Source: Oscillospiraceae bacterium
Lineage (GTDB): Bacteria; Bacillota; Clostridia; Oscillospirales; Ruminococcaceae
DNA length: 64,000 nt
Direction of reading: 5' to 3'
Assembly: GCA_030533325.1 (NCBI GenBank)
Contig: JAUNJJ010000004.1
Location: 1 to 64,000, forward strand
Under the pieces are notes generated by a model that searched no databases, was not told the origin of the DNA, and saw only the letters and a list, made by a program, of their open reading frames with translations. Below, piece after piece: positions 21,068 to 29,056 of this stretch. How positions within the stretch are numbered: position 1 is the first letter of the stretch; every line of letters begins with the position of its first letter. The position numbers and the translations under genes were made by a program.

Positions 21068-21478
21068 ATGAGTATTTTAGATGTTGTTAATGCTACAAGC
21101 AGAAGCGTAAACGAGAAAACAAAGAATATGCAGGAAGTTGCTAATCTTAAGAGAAAGATCGTTTATGAGAGAGAAAGAATAGTTGAAGTTTTTGCTGAGA
21201 TTGGTGAAAAGTTCTACAAAATGGATCCTTCAAGCACGGATTTTTCAGAACTCAGAGTTCTCTGTGATGACGTTAATACACGTAAGCGCAGAATCAAGAA
21301 GATGCTCTTTGATTTACATAACATGAGAGGATACAAGATTTGTCCTCAGTGTAAGGCAGAAGTAAACGGAAAGTTTAAATTCTGCGGCACATGTGGTGCA
21401 AGAATACCTGAACCTGAAGAGGATGATTTTCTCAATATGGAAGGTCTCGGATTCGGTACAGAATCAATGAACAAATGA
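21068..21478 (+). CDS. Zinc-ribbon protein with coiled coil
   Basis: A 136-residue protein. A charged helical region (about 15-85) precedes a zinc ribbon, CPQCKAEVNGKFKFCGTCGA (about 96-115). The acidic tail ends in a Gly/Met-rich segment. The start at 21068 follows AGGGG about 11 nt upstream. The TTG at 21056 overlaps that site. It is followed by a strong terminator shared with the convergent ylbJ-like gene. The role is unknown. Similar small zinc-ribbon proteins occur widely in Clostridia. Confidence 0.7.
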   Translation: MSILDVVNATSRSVNEKTKNMQEVANLKRKIVYERERIVEVFAEIGEKFYKMDPSSTDFSELRVLCDDVNTRKRRIKKMLFDLHNMRGYKICPQCKAEVNGKFKFCGTCGARIPEPEEDDFLNMEGLGFGTESMNK

Positions 21479-21491
21479 TAATCATTAATGA

Positions 21492-21527
21492 AAACTTCGG
21501 CGGTCATATCTCCGCCGAAGTTTTTTT
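21492..21527 (+). terminator. Terminator between the zinc-ribbon and ylbJ-like genes
   Basis: AACTTCGGCGG and CCGCCGAAGTT pair over 8 nt with a long T run. The 3' end of the ylbJ-like reading frame lies inside this hairpin. Confidence 0.9.
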
Positions 21528-22562
21528 GTTTGTCTTTTTATCTTTGTCCATCGAGATCAGCATTATACTCATGACTATAAGCAGAAGAGAAGGCATCAGC
21601 GGCTGGTCAGGAGAATGAATTTTAAATGTCGAAGCGGATGCAGCTATATCCCTGCAGAAAAATGTGTAAAGAATAAAGCAGATGCAGTACGAAAGAGATG
21701 CACTTAAAAGTCTGAAAGCAGTAAACCTCTTCCTGTTAAGATTTTTTCCTGCTATACAGAAAATCTGCATAATTACGCATATTCCGCCGGAAGAAAAAAT
21801 GGCAGCCATAAGCGATACAGTGCCTCTGCTGTAACCGGAAAAATCAGAAATACTTGTTATCTCCATGACTGACATAATTGCGGCCATACTGTCTGATAAA
21901 CTCAGGTTAGTTACGGATGAAATCAGTTCTGACAGTGTTCTGATGATGCCGGAGGCACTGAACACTGCCTTAAGAACAGAAAAAGCAATAATAACGGAAC
22001 AGAGCTGCAGCATTCCGCGGGCAGTGCTGTCTGCGGAATCAAGTAAAGTACTGCAGCTGAAGGAACATTTCCCTTTTGAAATGTAATCAGGCTGCTTTTT
22101 TATTTTTATTCCGGAGATAAATGCGGCTATTAAGTTAGCAGTTAAATTTGAAATGAAAATTATCAGCCCCGTTTTACTGTGACCGGAAACACCTGATATA
22201 AATGCCGGTCCCGAGGAGAAGCAGAAACAGCAGTAACGGCTGAATTCCTCTTCGGATATTTTGCCTTCATCAAGAAGATTTTTCAGCAGCTTTGCTCCTG
22301 CAGGATAACCTGAAACATTTGAGATGAGGAAGATTGAAAATATTTCAGGCGGCATGTGAAAAATTATGCGTGAGGGAAGCGAAAAGATTTTTCCTGACAC
22401 AGAATGAAGCCCGGTGTTTGTAACCAGACATGCAATTAGCATTGAGCCGTAAAGGGAGGGAATTATTATTTCAAGACATCTTCTGACAGAAAGCAGGGTT
22501 TCACTCACAACCGCGTCATAAAAAATGACTGAAAGCAGCACGATTAAAACTGTAAAAATCAT
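21504..22562 (-). CDS. ylbJ: Sporulation integral membrane protein YlbJ-like
   Basis: A 352-residue membrane protein with about eight hydrophobic segments. The paired gate motifs NVSGYPAGAKLLKNLLDEGK (about 83-102) and CFCFSSGPAFISG (about 112-124) are typical of the YlbJ/nucleoside-recognition family. In Bacillus YlbJ is needed for spore formation or resistance, and its transported substrate is unknown. It is divergent from yqfC-yqfD, another sporulation pair. No close operon partner is seen. The short C-terminus is encoded by the terminator hairpin. Confidence 0.8.
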   Translation of the reverse strand: MIFTVLIVLLSVIFYDAVVSETLLSVRRCLEIIIPSLYGSMLIACLVTNTGLHSVSGKIFSLPSRIIFHMPPEIFSIFLISNVSGYPAGAKLLKNLLDEGKISEEEFSRYCCFCFSSGPAFISGVSGHSKTGLIIFISNLTANLIAAFISGIKIKKQPDYISKGKCSFSCSTLLDSADSTARGMLQLCSVIIAFSVLKAVFSASGIIRTLSELISSVTNLSLSDSMAAIMSVMEITSISDFSGYSRGTVSLMAAIFSSGGICVIMQIFCIAGKNLNRKRFTAFRLLSASLSYCICFILYTFFCRDIAASASTFKIHSPDQPLMPSLLLIVMSIMLISMDKDKKTNKKTSAEI

Positions 22563-22658
22563 ATTTACACTCCGTAAAACAATATTGTAGTCAATTTATA
22601 TGAATGACTTTCCGATAATATTAATATAAATTATCATAAGACTTAGAAGGGAAAGGAA

Positions 22659-22934
22659 ATGAATATGAGGGCAAAGGATTTTCTTGCTGTTTCAACGAGT
22701 ACGCAGATTTATGATAATAATAAGGTTGTTTTGAGCAGATGCAGAAGAATAATAGAGTATGATGATATCTATCTCAAAGCCGATGCCGGCAGTGTGATAA
22801 TAGAGATATGGGGAACCGGACTTTTAATAAATGAATGCGGCGAAGAGGGGATAGAGGTAACAGGGAGAATAAAAAACGTTGAATTTACAGAAGGGGGAAG
22901 ATTGTTTGAAAATCAGAAGAACGGTAAAAATTAA
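22659..22934 (+). CDS. yqfC: Sporulation protein YqfC (YabP/YqfC family)
   Basis: A 91-residue protein with the YabP/YqfC pattern: a beta-rich body including SRCRRIIEYDDIYLKADAG and WGTGL, ending GRIKNVEFTE. GGGAAAGGAA precedes the start, and the second ATG at 22665 is an alternative. The gene overlaps yqfD by 29 nt. In Bacillus the yqfCD pair is expressed in the mother cell under sigma E. No sigma E promoter was identified here with confidence. Confidence 0.85.
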   Translation: MNMRAKDFLAVSTSTQIYDNNKVVLSRCRRIIEYDDIYLKADAGSVIIEIWGTGLLINECGEEGIEVTGRIKNVEFTEGGRLFENQKNGKN

Positions 22935-24078
22935 GGCTTTCGGAATAAAAATCAGCACGTTTATTACTATGCTCAGAAATTCAGGAATAGTCTGTACTTC
23001 ACAGCGGTGCTCTTCGGGTGAATTCAGCGCGTACATTTATCTGAGTGATCTGGAAAAAGCTGAGGATATTGCGGAAAAGACAGGTGTAACACTCTATTCT
23101 GACGGGACCTGCGGAGGAATGTATACAGTTATGAGATACAAGGCGAGATACGGAATCATAGCCGGTGTGCTGATTACCGCTGCTTTTATTTTTCTCACCA
23201 CTGCATTTGTTATGAAGATTGAAGTAAACGGATGTATAAGCATTTCAGAAAAGGCTGTGCTGAATATTCTTGATGAGTCGGGCATATCACACGGAAAATT
23301 TATTCCCGGGATTGATTTTAACAGGGCTGAATACAGTCTGAAATCAGGGATAAACAAAATCTCGTGGGCAGCGATAAGGAGCAGAGGCGGCAGGGTTATT
23401 GTTGATATAAACGAGGATAACGGACTTGGAGGTTCCGTTCAGAGTGAACTTCCCTGCAATATTGTTTCTGCCCGTGACGCACTTATAGTATCTGTTTCAC
23501 CGTTCCGAGGGCAGTGTAAAGTTAAGGAGGGAGATGTGGTCTCCGCTGGTGAAATACTGATAAGCGGGATTATAACAAATGAAAAAAATAATTTTGTTGT
23601 GGAACGTGCACAGGGTGAGATAACAGGGGAATATGTTCTGAAGCAGAAATTTGTAAGATATTTTGAAAATACAGAAAAAGTATACAGTAAAACAGAGTAT
23701 AGAAAATATCTTGATTTTTTCGGGTTCAGGATACCATTGTCATTCCGTAAACCGGACGGAGAGAATTATGACAGAAGTGAATTTACTGATTATTATGATT
23801 TTTTTGGATATGAGATTCCGGCAGGTACTGTAACAGAAAAATATGATATGTATGAATATAAAGAAATCACTGAAACAGAGGAGGAGGCTGAAAACAACCT
23901 GAATCTTATGATTGTAAATTTTGAAAAGAATTTTCTTGACAATACAGAGATTACCGACTGCAGAAAGGACAGTAAAGTATATGATGACCGTATTGAATGC
24001 AGTGTTATGTATACAGTCAGAGGAAGTATAGGTGAAGAAAAAATAATCTTCCCCGGAAAAAACGGGGAAGATCAGTAA
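22906..24078 (+). CDS. yqfD: Sporulation protein YqfD
   Basis: A 390-residue protein. A short N-terminal domain precedes one membrane segment (about 79-99, YGIIAGVLITAAFIFLTTAF). A large exported region follows, with FIPGIDFNRAEYSL and VSPFRGQCKVKEGDVVSAGE as in YqfD/SpoIV-like proteins. A TTG start at 22906 is chosen because AGGGGGAAGA lies just upstream. The ATG at 22879 would force a 56-nt overlap with yqfC. A 10-bp GC-rich hairpin (24046-24072) lies at the very end of the gene without a T run. Confidence 0.85.
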   Translation: MKIRRTVKIKAFGIKISTFITMLRNSGIVCTSQRCSSGEFSAYIYLSDLEKAEDIAEKTGVTLYSDGTCGGMYTVMRYKARYGIIAGVLITAAFIFLTTAFVMKIEVNGCISISEKAVLNILDESGISHGKFIPGIDFNRAEYSLKSGINKISWAAIRSRGGRVIVDINEDNGLGGSVQSELPCNIVSARDALIVSVSPFRGQCKVKEGDVVSAGEILISGIITNEKNNFVVERAQGEITGEYVLKQKFVRYFENTEKVYSKTEYRKYLDFFGFRIPLSFRKPDGENYDRSEFTDYYDFFGYEIPAGTVTEKYDMYEYKEITETEEEAENNLNLMIVNFEKNFLDNTEITDCRKDSKVYDDRIECSVMYTVRGSIGEEKIIFPGKNGEDQ

Positions 24079-24080
24079 TG

Positions 24081-25382
24081 TTATTCATTGTAAAGGATAT
24101 ATCCGACACTGAAACGGGCGTCTTTTTCTGATTTTACTGTTTCGGAAAGCGATGAGTAAATGCTTCTGTTTAAATCATCCGAATCAGGGTTTTTGTAGTT
24201 CTGTTCCGGTGTATAGTTCGAATATCTGTTTAAAGCAGTGATTTTTCCGTCGGAAAGATCACAGGTGTATGTGTGAATAGCCTGGTGGAGAGAATCAAAG
24301 TTATATGAAAGAATTGCACATGAGGCACCTTCAAGACTTTTTTCCATCAGTGTCAGAGCTTCTTCGGAATTTTTGGATTTTGATAATGAATGCCGTTTCT
24401 TTGCGTTTATCATTCTGAAGTTTATATTGTGTGCTTCAAGGCAGTTTCCTATTTTTTCAGGGTCTCCGCCCCAGCCTCCGTCTAAGGTACTTATAGAACT
24501 GAATCTTCTTATTCCAAGCATTGCTCCGGTATTTACAATAAGCTTTTTCAGTGAATTGTCATAAAGTCCGGATAATTCAAATTCGACAGCAAGCTTAAAA
24601 AAGTCGGTATTACTTTCGTCAAAGTTTTTGGTTACAAGTCTTATTGCGTTGCATACGGCAATTACCTCGCAGGCAACTCCGTCCATAAATACATCAGCAT
24701 AATGCAGGAGGCTGAAGTTACCTCCGGACTGATTGACTATGACTCCGGTTCCGTTATGGAGCATAGCATTTTCAGCTGATATGTTTACCCTTACATTGCT
24801 GTAGTAATTCCTGAGTGATTTTTTTATATCATTGTCTGTTACGTAAATCCATTCAAGATACTGCATGCAGGCCATTCCGAATGTAATCCAGTCGGAGAGC
24901 GGGCAAAGAACAAGGCTTGTACGTTCCTGCATATCACGGAGCGGAGAAACCGAGTAGTTGTCCCAGCCGATGTAAATATAGCCGCCGCTTTGCTTCATTG
25001 CTGAACGTATGGAAATACCATGAGAATTCCTGTCTTTGAAAGGAAGTATTTCCCATATCTGATCTGCACGGTTCTGGTATCTTTCAGGCGATATGTTAAA
25101 AGAACCAGGGGTTGTACCTGGTCTCAGGGTAAGTACCAGGGATGGATTATCTGCACAGCAAATAACATATCCTGTTTCTTTCCATCTGAAAAGGAACTTT
25201 GTTTTGTCAGATTCGCCGAAGGAAAGTGATTTGCCTTCTTCATTTACTTTTATAAACCGATTGCATTCATGATTTTCAAGAACGCCTATATAGTAAATTT
25301 CGTTATCAAGAAATGAGAAAAAGTCATTTGAAGGAAGTGGAATGCCATGCGGATTAAATTCTTCTGAATTAAATTTATTCAT
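24081..25382 (-). CDS. Unrecognised protein, possible lectin-like plus cysteine-peptidase-like domains
   Basis: A 433-residue cytosolic-looking protein without a signal peptide. The N-terminal half (about 25-145) has spaced aromatic and Gln/Trp residues (ENHECNRFI, QIWEILPF, GYIYIGWDNYSV) that resemble a beta-trefoil lectin-like fold. The C-terminal half has DGVACEVIAVCNAIRLV (about 224-240), GAMLGIRR and CAILSYNFDSLHQAIHTYTC (about 352-371). A Cys early and a His late recall papain-like peptidases, but this is only a pattern. It stands alone, between yqfD and phoH, which are normally adjacent. Its promoter is at 25423-25451. Confidence 0.5.
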   Translation of the reverse strand: MNKFNSEEFNPHGIPLPSNDFFSFLDNEIYYIGVLENHECNRFIKVNEEGKSLSFGESDKTKFLFRWKETGYVICCADNPSLVLTLRPGTTPGSFNISPERYQNRADQIWEILPFKDRNSHGISIRSAMKQSGGYIYIGWDNYSVSPLRDMQERTSLVLCPLSDWITFGMACMQYLEWIYVTDNDIKKSLRNYYSNVRVNISAENAMLHNGTGVIVNQSGGNFSLLHYADVFMDGVACEVIAVCNAIRLVTKNFDESNTDFFKLAVEFELSGLYDNSLKKLIVNTGAMLGIRRFSSISTLDGGWGGDPEKIGNCLEAHNINFRMINAKKRHSLSKSKNSEEALTLMEKSLEGASCAILSYNFDSLHQAIHTYTCDLSDGKITALNRYSNYTPEQNYKNPDSDDLNRSIYSSLSETVKSEKDARFSVGYILYNE

Positions 25383-25422
25383 ATTATAATCCTCTGTTCA
25401 AAAATATTTATTCATTTACTAT

Positions 25423-25451
25423 ATTATACTACAATTCTCACCTCTTTTCAA
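25423..25451 (-). promoter_or_regulatory. Promoter of the unrecognised gene at 24081
   Basis: On the minus strand TTGAAA (25446-25451), a 17-nt spacer and TATAAT (25423-25428) lie about 40 nt before the start at 25382. Confidence 0.6.
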
Positions 25452-25666
25452 TTGTTTACATAAAATATGAAATAAAAAAAGAACTTTCATGGGATATTAC
25501 TGATTTTTTTGTGCAATATGCGAAAATACTGAAAAATATTTATTACATATTTCATAATAAAAAAAACGGTAAGGTACTTTTAAAATATTATTTTTTATGA
25601 TATAATAGTATCAGAAAATAAGTTTCTTCTTCACGGGAAAAATACGAAAAGAAAAGAGTGATATTT

Positions 25667-26641
25667 ATGGCTGAAAAAACAGAGAGAATTATTAATGTCG
25701 ATAGTTCGGATCAGATTCAGGAACTACTTGGAAACTGCGACTCAAACCTTGATTCAATACAGAAGAAGTACGGCGTTGTGATAATAAGCCGCGGAAACAA
25801 CATCAAGATAATCGGCACTGAGCAGAATACTGCTGAGGCTGAACAGGCCATAAGGGCACTTCTTGAATATGCTGAAAAAGGTGAAAACATCAATGAACAG
25901 TCGCTGAGATATGTTACCAATATGGTTTCATCGGGTGCCGAAAAAGAACTTAAGGAACTTGTCGGAGACAGTCTCTGCATTACAACGAGCGGAAAGATTG
26001 TACGTCCGAAGACAGTCGGACAGCAGAAGTATGTTGATGCAATTAAAAAGAACACCATAGTTATTGGTATCGGTCCGGCCGGCACAGGTAAGACGTATCT
26101 TGCAGTTGCAATGGCGGTCAGAGCTTTCAAGGCACATGAGATTACAAAGATTATCCTTACAAGACCGGCTGTTGAAGCAGGCGAGAGCCTCGGATTCCTG
26201 CCGGGTGATCTTCAGGATAAGGTTGATCCGTATCTCAGACCTCTTTATGACGGACTGTTTGACATGATGGGAGCGGAAGCTTTTCAGAAGCATATGGAGA
26301 GAGGAACCATTGAGGTTGCGCCTCTGGCATACATGAGAGGACGTACACTCGATGATGCTTTTATAATCCTTGATGAGGCGCAGAACACCACATCGGAGCA
26401 GATAAAGATGTTCCTTACACGTCTTGGAAACAACAGCAAGATGGTTATTACCGGTGACGTAACACAGATTGACCTCCCGTCAAGCAAAAAGTCAGGACTT
26501 GTAGAGGTCACAAAGGTTCTGAAGAATGTCGATGATATTTCAATTCAGAAGTTCTCGGACAAGGATGTTGTAAGACATAAACTTGTTCAGGACATCATTA
26601 AGGCTTACGAAAAATATTTTGAGGAAGGGAAGAAAAAATAA
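25667..26641 (+). CDS. phoH: PhoH-like ATPase
   Basis: A 324-residue protein. An N-terminal KH-like region (about 1-95) precedes the PhoH ATPase domain with Walker A GPAGTGKT (136-143) and Walker B FIILDEAQNTT. The start at 25667 follows AAAGAG; a GTG 9 nt earlier is less likely. PhoH proteins are RNA-linked ATPases of uncertain role. The gene is 3 nt from ybeY, as in many Firmicutes, where PhoH and YbeY are thought to act together in RNA processing. The yqfF (HD domain) gene often present between them is missing here. Confidence 0.93.
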   Translation: MAEKTERIINVDSSDQIQELLGNCDSNLDSIQKKYGVVIISRGNNIKIIGTEQNTAEAEQAIRALLEYAEKGENINEQSLRYVTNMVSSGAEKELKELVGDSLCITTSGKIVRPKTVGQQKYVDAIKKNTIVIGIGPAGTGKTYLAVAMAVRAFKAHEITKIILTRPAVEAGESLGFLPGDLQDKVDPYLRPLYDGLFDMMGAEAFQKHMERGTIEVAPLAYMRGRTLDDAFIILDEAQNTTSEQIKMFLTRLGNNSKMVITGDVTQIDLPSSKKSGLVEVTKVLKNVDDISIQKFSDKDVVRHKLVQDIIKAYEKYFEEGKKK

Positions 26642-26644
26642 TTT

Positions 26645-27151
26645 ATGCCAAAGCTTAAAGTATACATTAAAAATTCTCAGTCAGAGGTAAAGGTTCCTGT
26701 CGGAATAAGACTTCTTATCAGACGTTGCTGTCAGGCTGTTCTGATTACTGAAAATTTCAAGAGAGATACAGAGGTGAGTGTTTCTTTTATAAATAACAAG
26801 GAAATCAGAAATCTCAACAGGATTTACAGAGACAAGGACAAGTCCACAGACGTTCTCTCATTTCCTCTTGGCGAAAACGGCAACTATGATACCAATGCCG
26901 AAACAGGTTATGTAATGCTCGGAGATATCGTTATTTCACTTGAAACTGCATTCAAGCAGGCTGATAATTTCGGACATTCACTGGAGAGAGAGATTGGTTT
27001 CCTTACTGTTCATTCCATGCTTCACCTCCTTGGCTATGACCATGAAACAAGTACACTCGAAGCAAGAATTATGCGTGAAAAGGAAGAGGCAGTTCTTGAG
27101 AAGCTCGGTATTTCAAGAGATGCAACATTCGTTTCAAAAGCTGCAAAGTAA
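26645..27151 (+). CDS. ybeY: Endoribonuclease YbeY
   Basis: A 168-residue protein with the family zinc motif HSMLHLLGYDHE (about 122-133), whose three histidines bind the metal. The upstream segment NRIYRDKDKSTDVLSFPL is also characteristic. YbeY acts in 16S rRNA 3' end maturation and ribosome quality control. It lies 3 nt after phoH and 15 nt before era, giving a tight operon. The length is normal for the family. Confidence 0.95.
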   Translation: MPKLKVYIKNSQSEVKVPVGIRLLIRRCCQAVLITENFKRDTEVSVSFINNKEIRNLNRIYRDKDKSTDVLSFPLGENGNYDTNAETGYVMLGDIVISLETAFKQADNFGHSLEREIGFLTVHSMLHLLGYDHETSTLEARIMREKEEAVLEKLGISRDATFVSKAAK

Positions 27152-27166
27152 GGAAGGAACAGGCTG

Positions 27167-28063
27167 ATGACAAAAACAGTTTTTATCACAATAGCAGGAA
27201 AAACCAATGCGGGAAAGTCGTCTCTTCTGAATGCTCTCATAGGTGAAAAAATTGCCTCGGTAAGCAGCAAGAGCCAGACTACGAGAACAAAGATTACCGG
27301 TGTTGTAAATATTGATGAAACTCAGCTTGTGTTCATTGATACACCTGGACTTCACAAGGCAAAGAACAGACTCAGCGAGTACATGCTCAAGGCTGTAAGA
27401 GAATCAGCTTCGGATATTGACGCTGTATTCTTCGTTGCTGACTGCACAAAGAAGGTCGGTGATCAGGAGAGGGAGATGCTCCGTTCTGTTTCGGCTTCAA
27501 AGACGCCGCTTGTTCTCATTCTGAACAAAATTGATCTGCTTAAGGATAAGACTGCACTTGCACAGACTATTGCTGAACTCAGTTCAGAATTTAACTTTGA
27601 TGACGTTATTCCGATAAGCGTCCTTGAAAATGATGGTATAGACCTTGTTCGTGAAAAGGCACTTTCCCTTGCGGTTGAAGGACCTCATTTCTTCCCGGAA
27701 GATGCTATAACAGACCAGCCTGAAAAAATCATTGCAGGCGAGATTGTCAGAGAAAAGCTTCTTGAACTTCTTGACGATGAAGTTCCTCACGGCATTGCTG
27801 TGGTCGTTGAATCAATGAAGGAACGTGAAGACAAGGATCTCCTTGATATTTCAGCGGTTATTTACTGCGAAAGAGATTCGCACAAGGGCATTGTTATCGG
27901 AAAGGGCGGAAGGATGCTCAAGAGAGCGGCAACTCTTTCAAGAAAGGAACTTGAAGAATTTTTCCAGATTAAAGTTAATCTTCAGTGCTGGGTAAAGGTT
28001 AAGGAAGACTGGCGTAACAGAGAGGCGATTATAAGATCTCTCGGTCTTTCTGACAACAATTAA
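27167..28063 (+). CDS. era: GTPase Era
   Basis: A 298-residue GTPase that binds 16S rRNA during 30S assembly. G1 is GKTNAGKSS (about 10-18), the switch region SSKSQTTRTKITG follows, G3 is DTPGLHK and G4 is NKID. The C-terminal KH domain includes VIGKGGRMLK and ends with LQCWVKVKEDWRN, typical for Era. It follows ybeY closely in the conserved order ybeY-era-recO. Confidence 0.97.
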   Translation: MTKTVFITIAGKTNAGKSSLLNALIGEKIASVSSKSQTTRTKITGVVNIDETQLVFIDTPGLHKAKNRLSEYMLKAVRESASDIDAVFFVADCTKKVGDQEREMLRSVSASKTPLVLILNKIDLLKDKTALAQTIAELSSEFNFDDVIPISVLENDGIDLVREKALSLAVEGPHFFPEDAITDQPEKIIAGEIVREKLLELLDDEVPHGIAVVVESMKEREDKDLLDISAVIYCERDSHKGIVIGKGGRMLKRAATLSRKELEEFFQIKVNLQCWVKVKEDWRNREAIIRSLGLSDNN

Positions 28064-28165
28064 CTGTAACAAATTAGCATAGGTTTTAAGCGAAAAATCC
28101 CATTTATAATGCTGCAATAAAAGGTTATACTTTTATCAGATGATTTTTTACCGGAGGGTTTTCGT

Positions 28166-28309
28166 ATGAAAGACAGCTTATGGGATTTGTTTGAAAAGAG
28201 CGGAAAAATATCCGACTATCTGAGATACAAAGGTTATCCGGGAAGTGATGATAATGGAACTTACAACAGTCAGCGGACTGGTAATAAGAGAACGTCAGTC
28301 AGGGGATAA
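28166..28309 (+). CDS. yqzL: YqzL-like small protein
   Basis: A 47-codon frame starting MKDSLWDLFEKSGKISDYLR, preceded by GGAGG (28153-28157) 8 nt upstream. It sits between era and recO, where Bacillus has yqzL, whose short product also opens with a Trp-containing helix and a G-I-[SD]-xYL segment. The frame overlaps the start of recO by 56 nt, and only the first 25 residues or so resemble YqzL. The tail may be an accident of a lost stop codon. Function is unknown. Confidence 0.6.
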   Translation: MKDSLWDLFEKSGKISDYLRYKGYPGSDDNGTYNSQRTGNKRTSVRG

Positions 28310-29021
28310 CGATAAATTTATTGATATACTTACAGAAACCGATGGAGTTGTTGAGGTTATGGCAAAGGGTGTGAAAAAATATTCATGTCCTTTTGCTGCA
28401 GCCTCGCAGCTCTATGCTTATTCAAAGTTCTGTCTGTCCAGAAGAAAAGGAAGATACTATATTGACAGTGCACAGTCGATTAAAATATTCTATTCGGTAA
28501 GAGAGCAGCTTGACAGATTTGCTCTCGTTTCCTACTTTTCAGAGGTGCTTTCATACTGTCAGTTTCCTGAAAAGGAACACAGCAGGGATATACTGAGACT
28601 GTTCCTGAATATTCTTCACTATCTTACTGAGGGAACAAGAGACACTGAACTTCTGAAATGTATATTTGAACTGCGTCTTGCATCTGAAACCGGACACATG
28701 CCTGCGGTTGCCGGATGTGATTCATGCGGTACATACCAGACTGAAAAAATGTATTTTAAAATCGGGAACGGAACGCTTTACTGTGAAAACTGCCTTTCTG
28801 CAGAAGAGGCGGGAAATGCAGTATGCATAGGAGTTCCCGTTCTTCATGCTATCCGGCATATCGTTCTCACGGATTTTAACAGGCTGTTTAACTTCAGACT
28901 GAGCGGTGAAAGCATGAAACTTCTTTCGTTTATTTCTGAAAACTACCTTTCTGCACATCTGGGAAGGCGTTTCAGAACACTCGAATTTTATAAAAGCATA
29001 ACTGATGAAAAGCCGTTGTGA
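28254..29021 (+). CDS. recO: DNA repair protein RecO
   Basis: A 255-residue protein. The N-terminal OB fold begins MELTTVSGLVIRERQSGDND. The C-terminal helical domain holds a zinc site, CDSCG (about 159-163) and CENC (about 180-183). RecO loads RecA onto SSB-coated DNA with RecR. The start at 28254 is preferred for its spacing from CGGGAAG. In-frame GTG and ATG codons at 28245 and 28248 are alternatives. The 5' end overlaps the yqzL-like frame. Confidence 0.92.
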   Translation: MELTTVSGLVIRERQSGDNDKFIDILTETDGVVEVMAKGVKKYSCPFAAASQLYAYSKFCLSRRKGRYYIDSAQSIKIFYSVREQLDRFALVSYFSEVLSYCQFPEKEHSRDILRLFLNILHYLTEGTRDTELLKCIFELRLASETGHMPAVAGCDSCGTYQTEKMYFKIGNGTLYCENCLSAEEAGNAVCIGVPVLHAIRHIVLTDFNRLFNFRLSGESMKLLSFISENYLSAHLGRRFRTLEFYKSITDEKPL

Positions 29022-29056
29022 TATACGGTTTTACTGAATAAAAAAGAGAGAAAACA

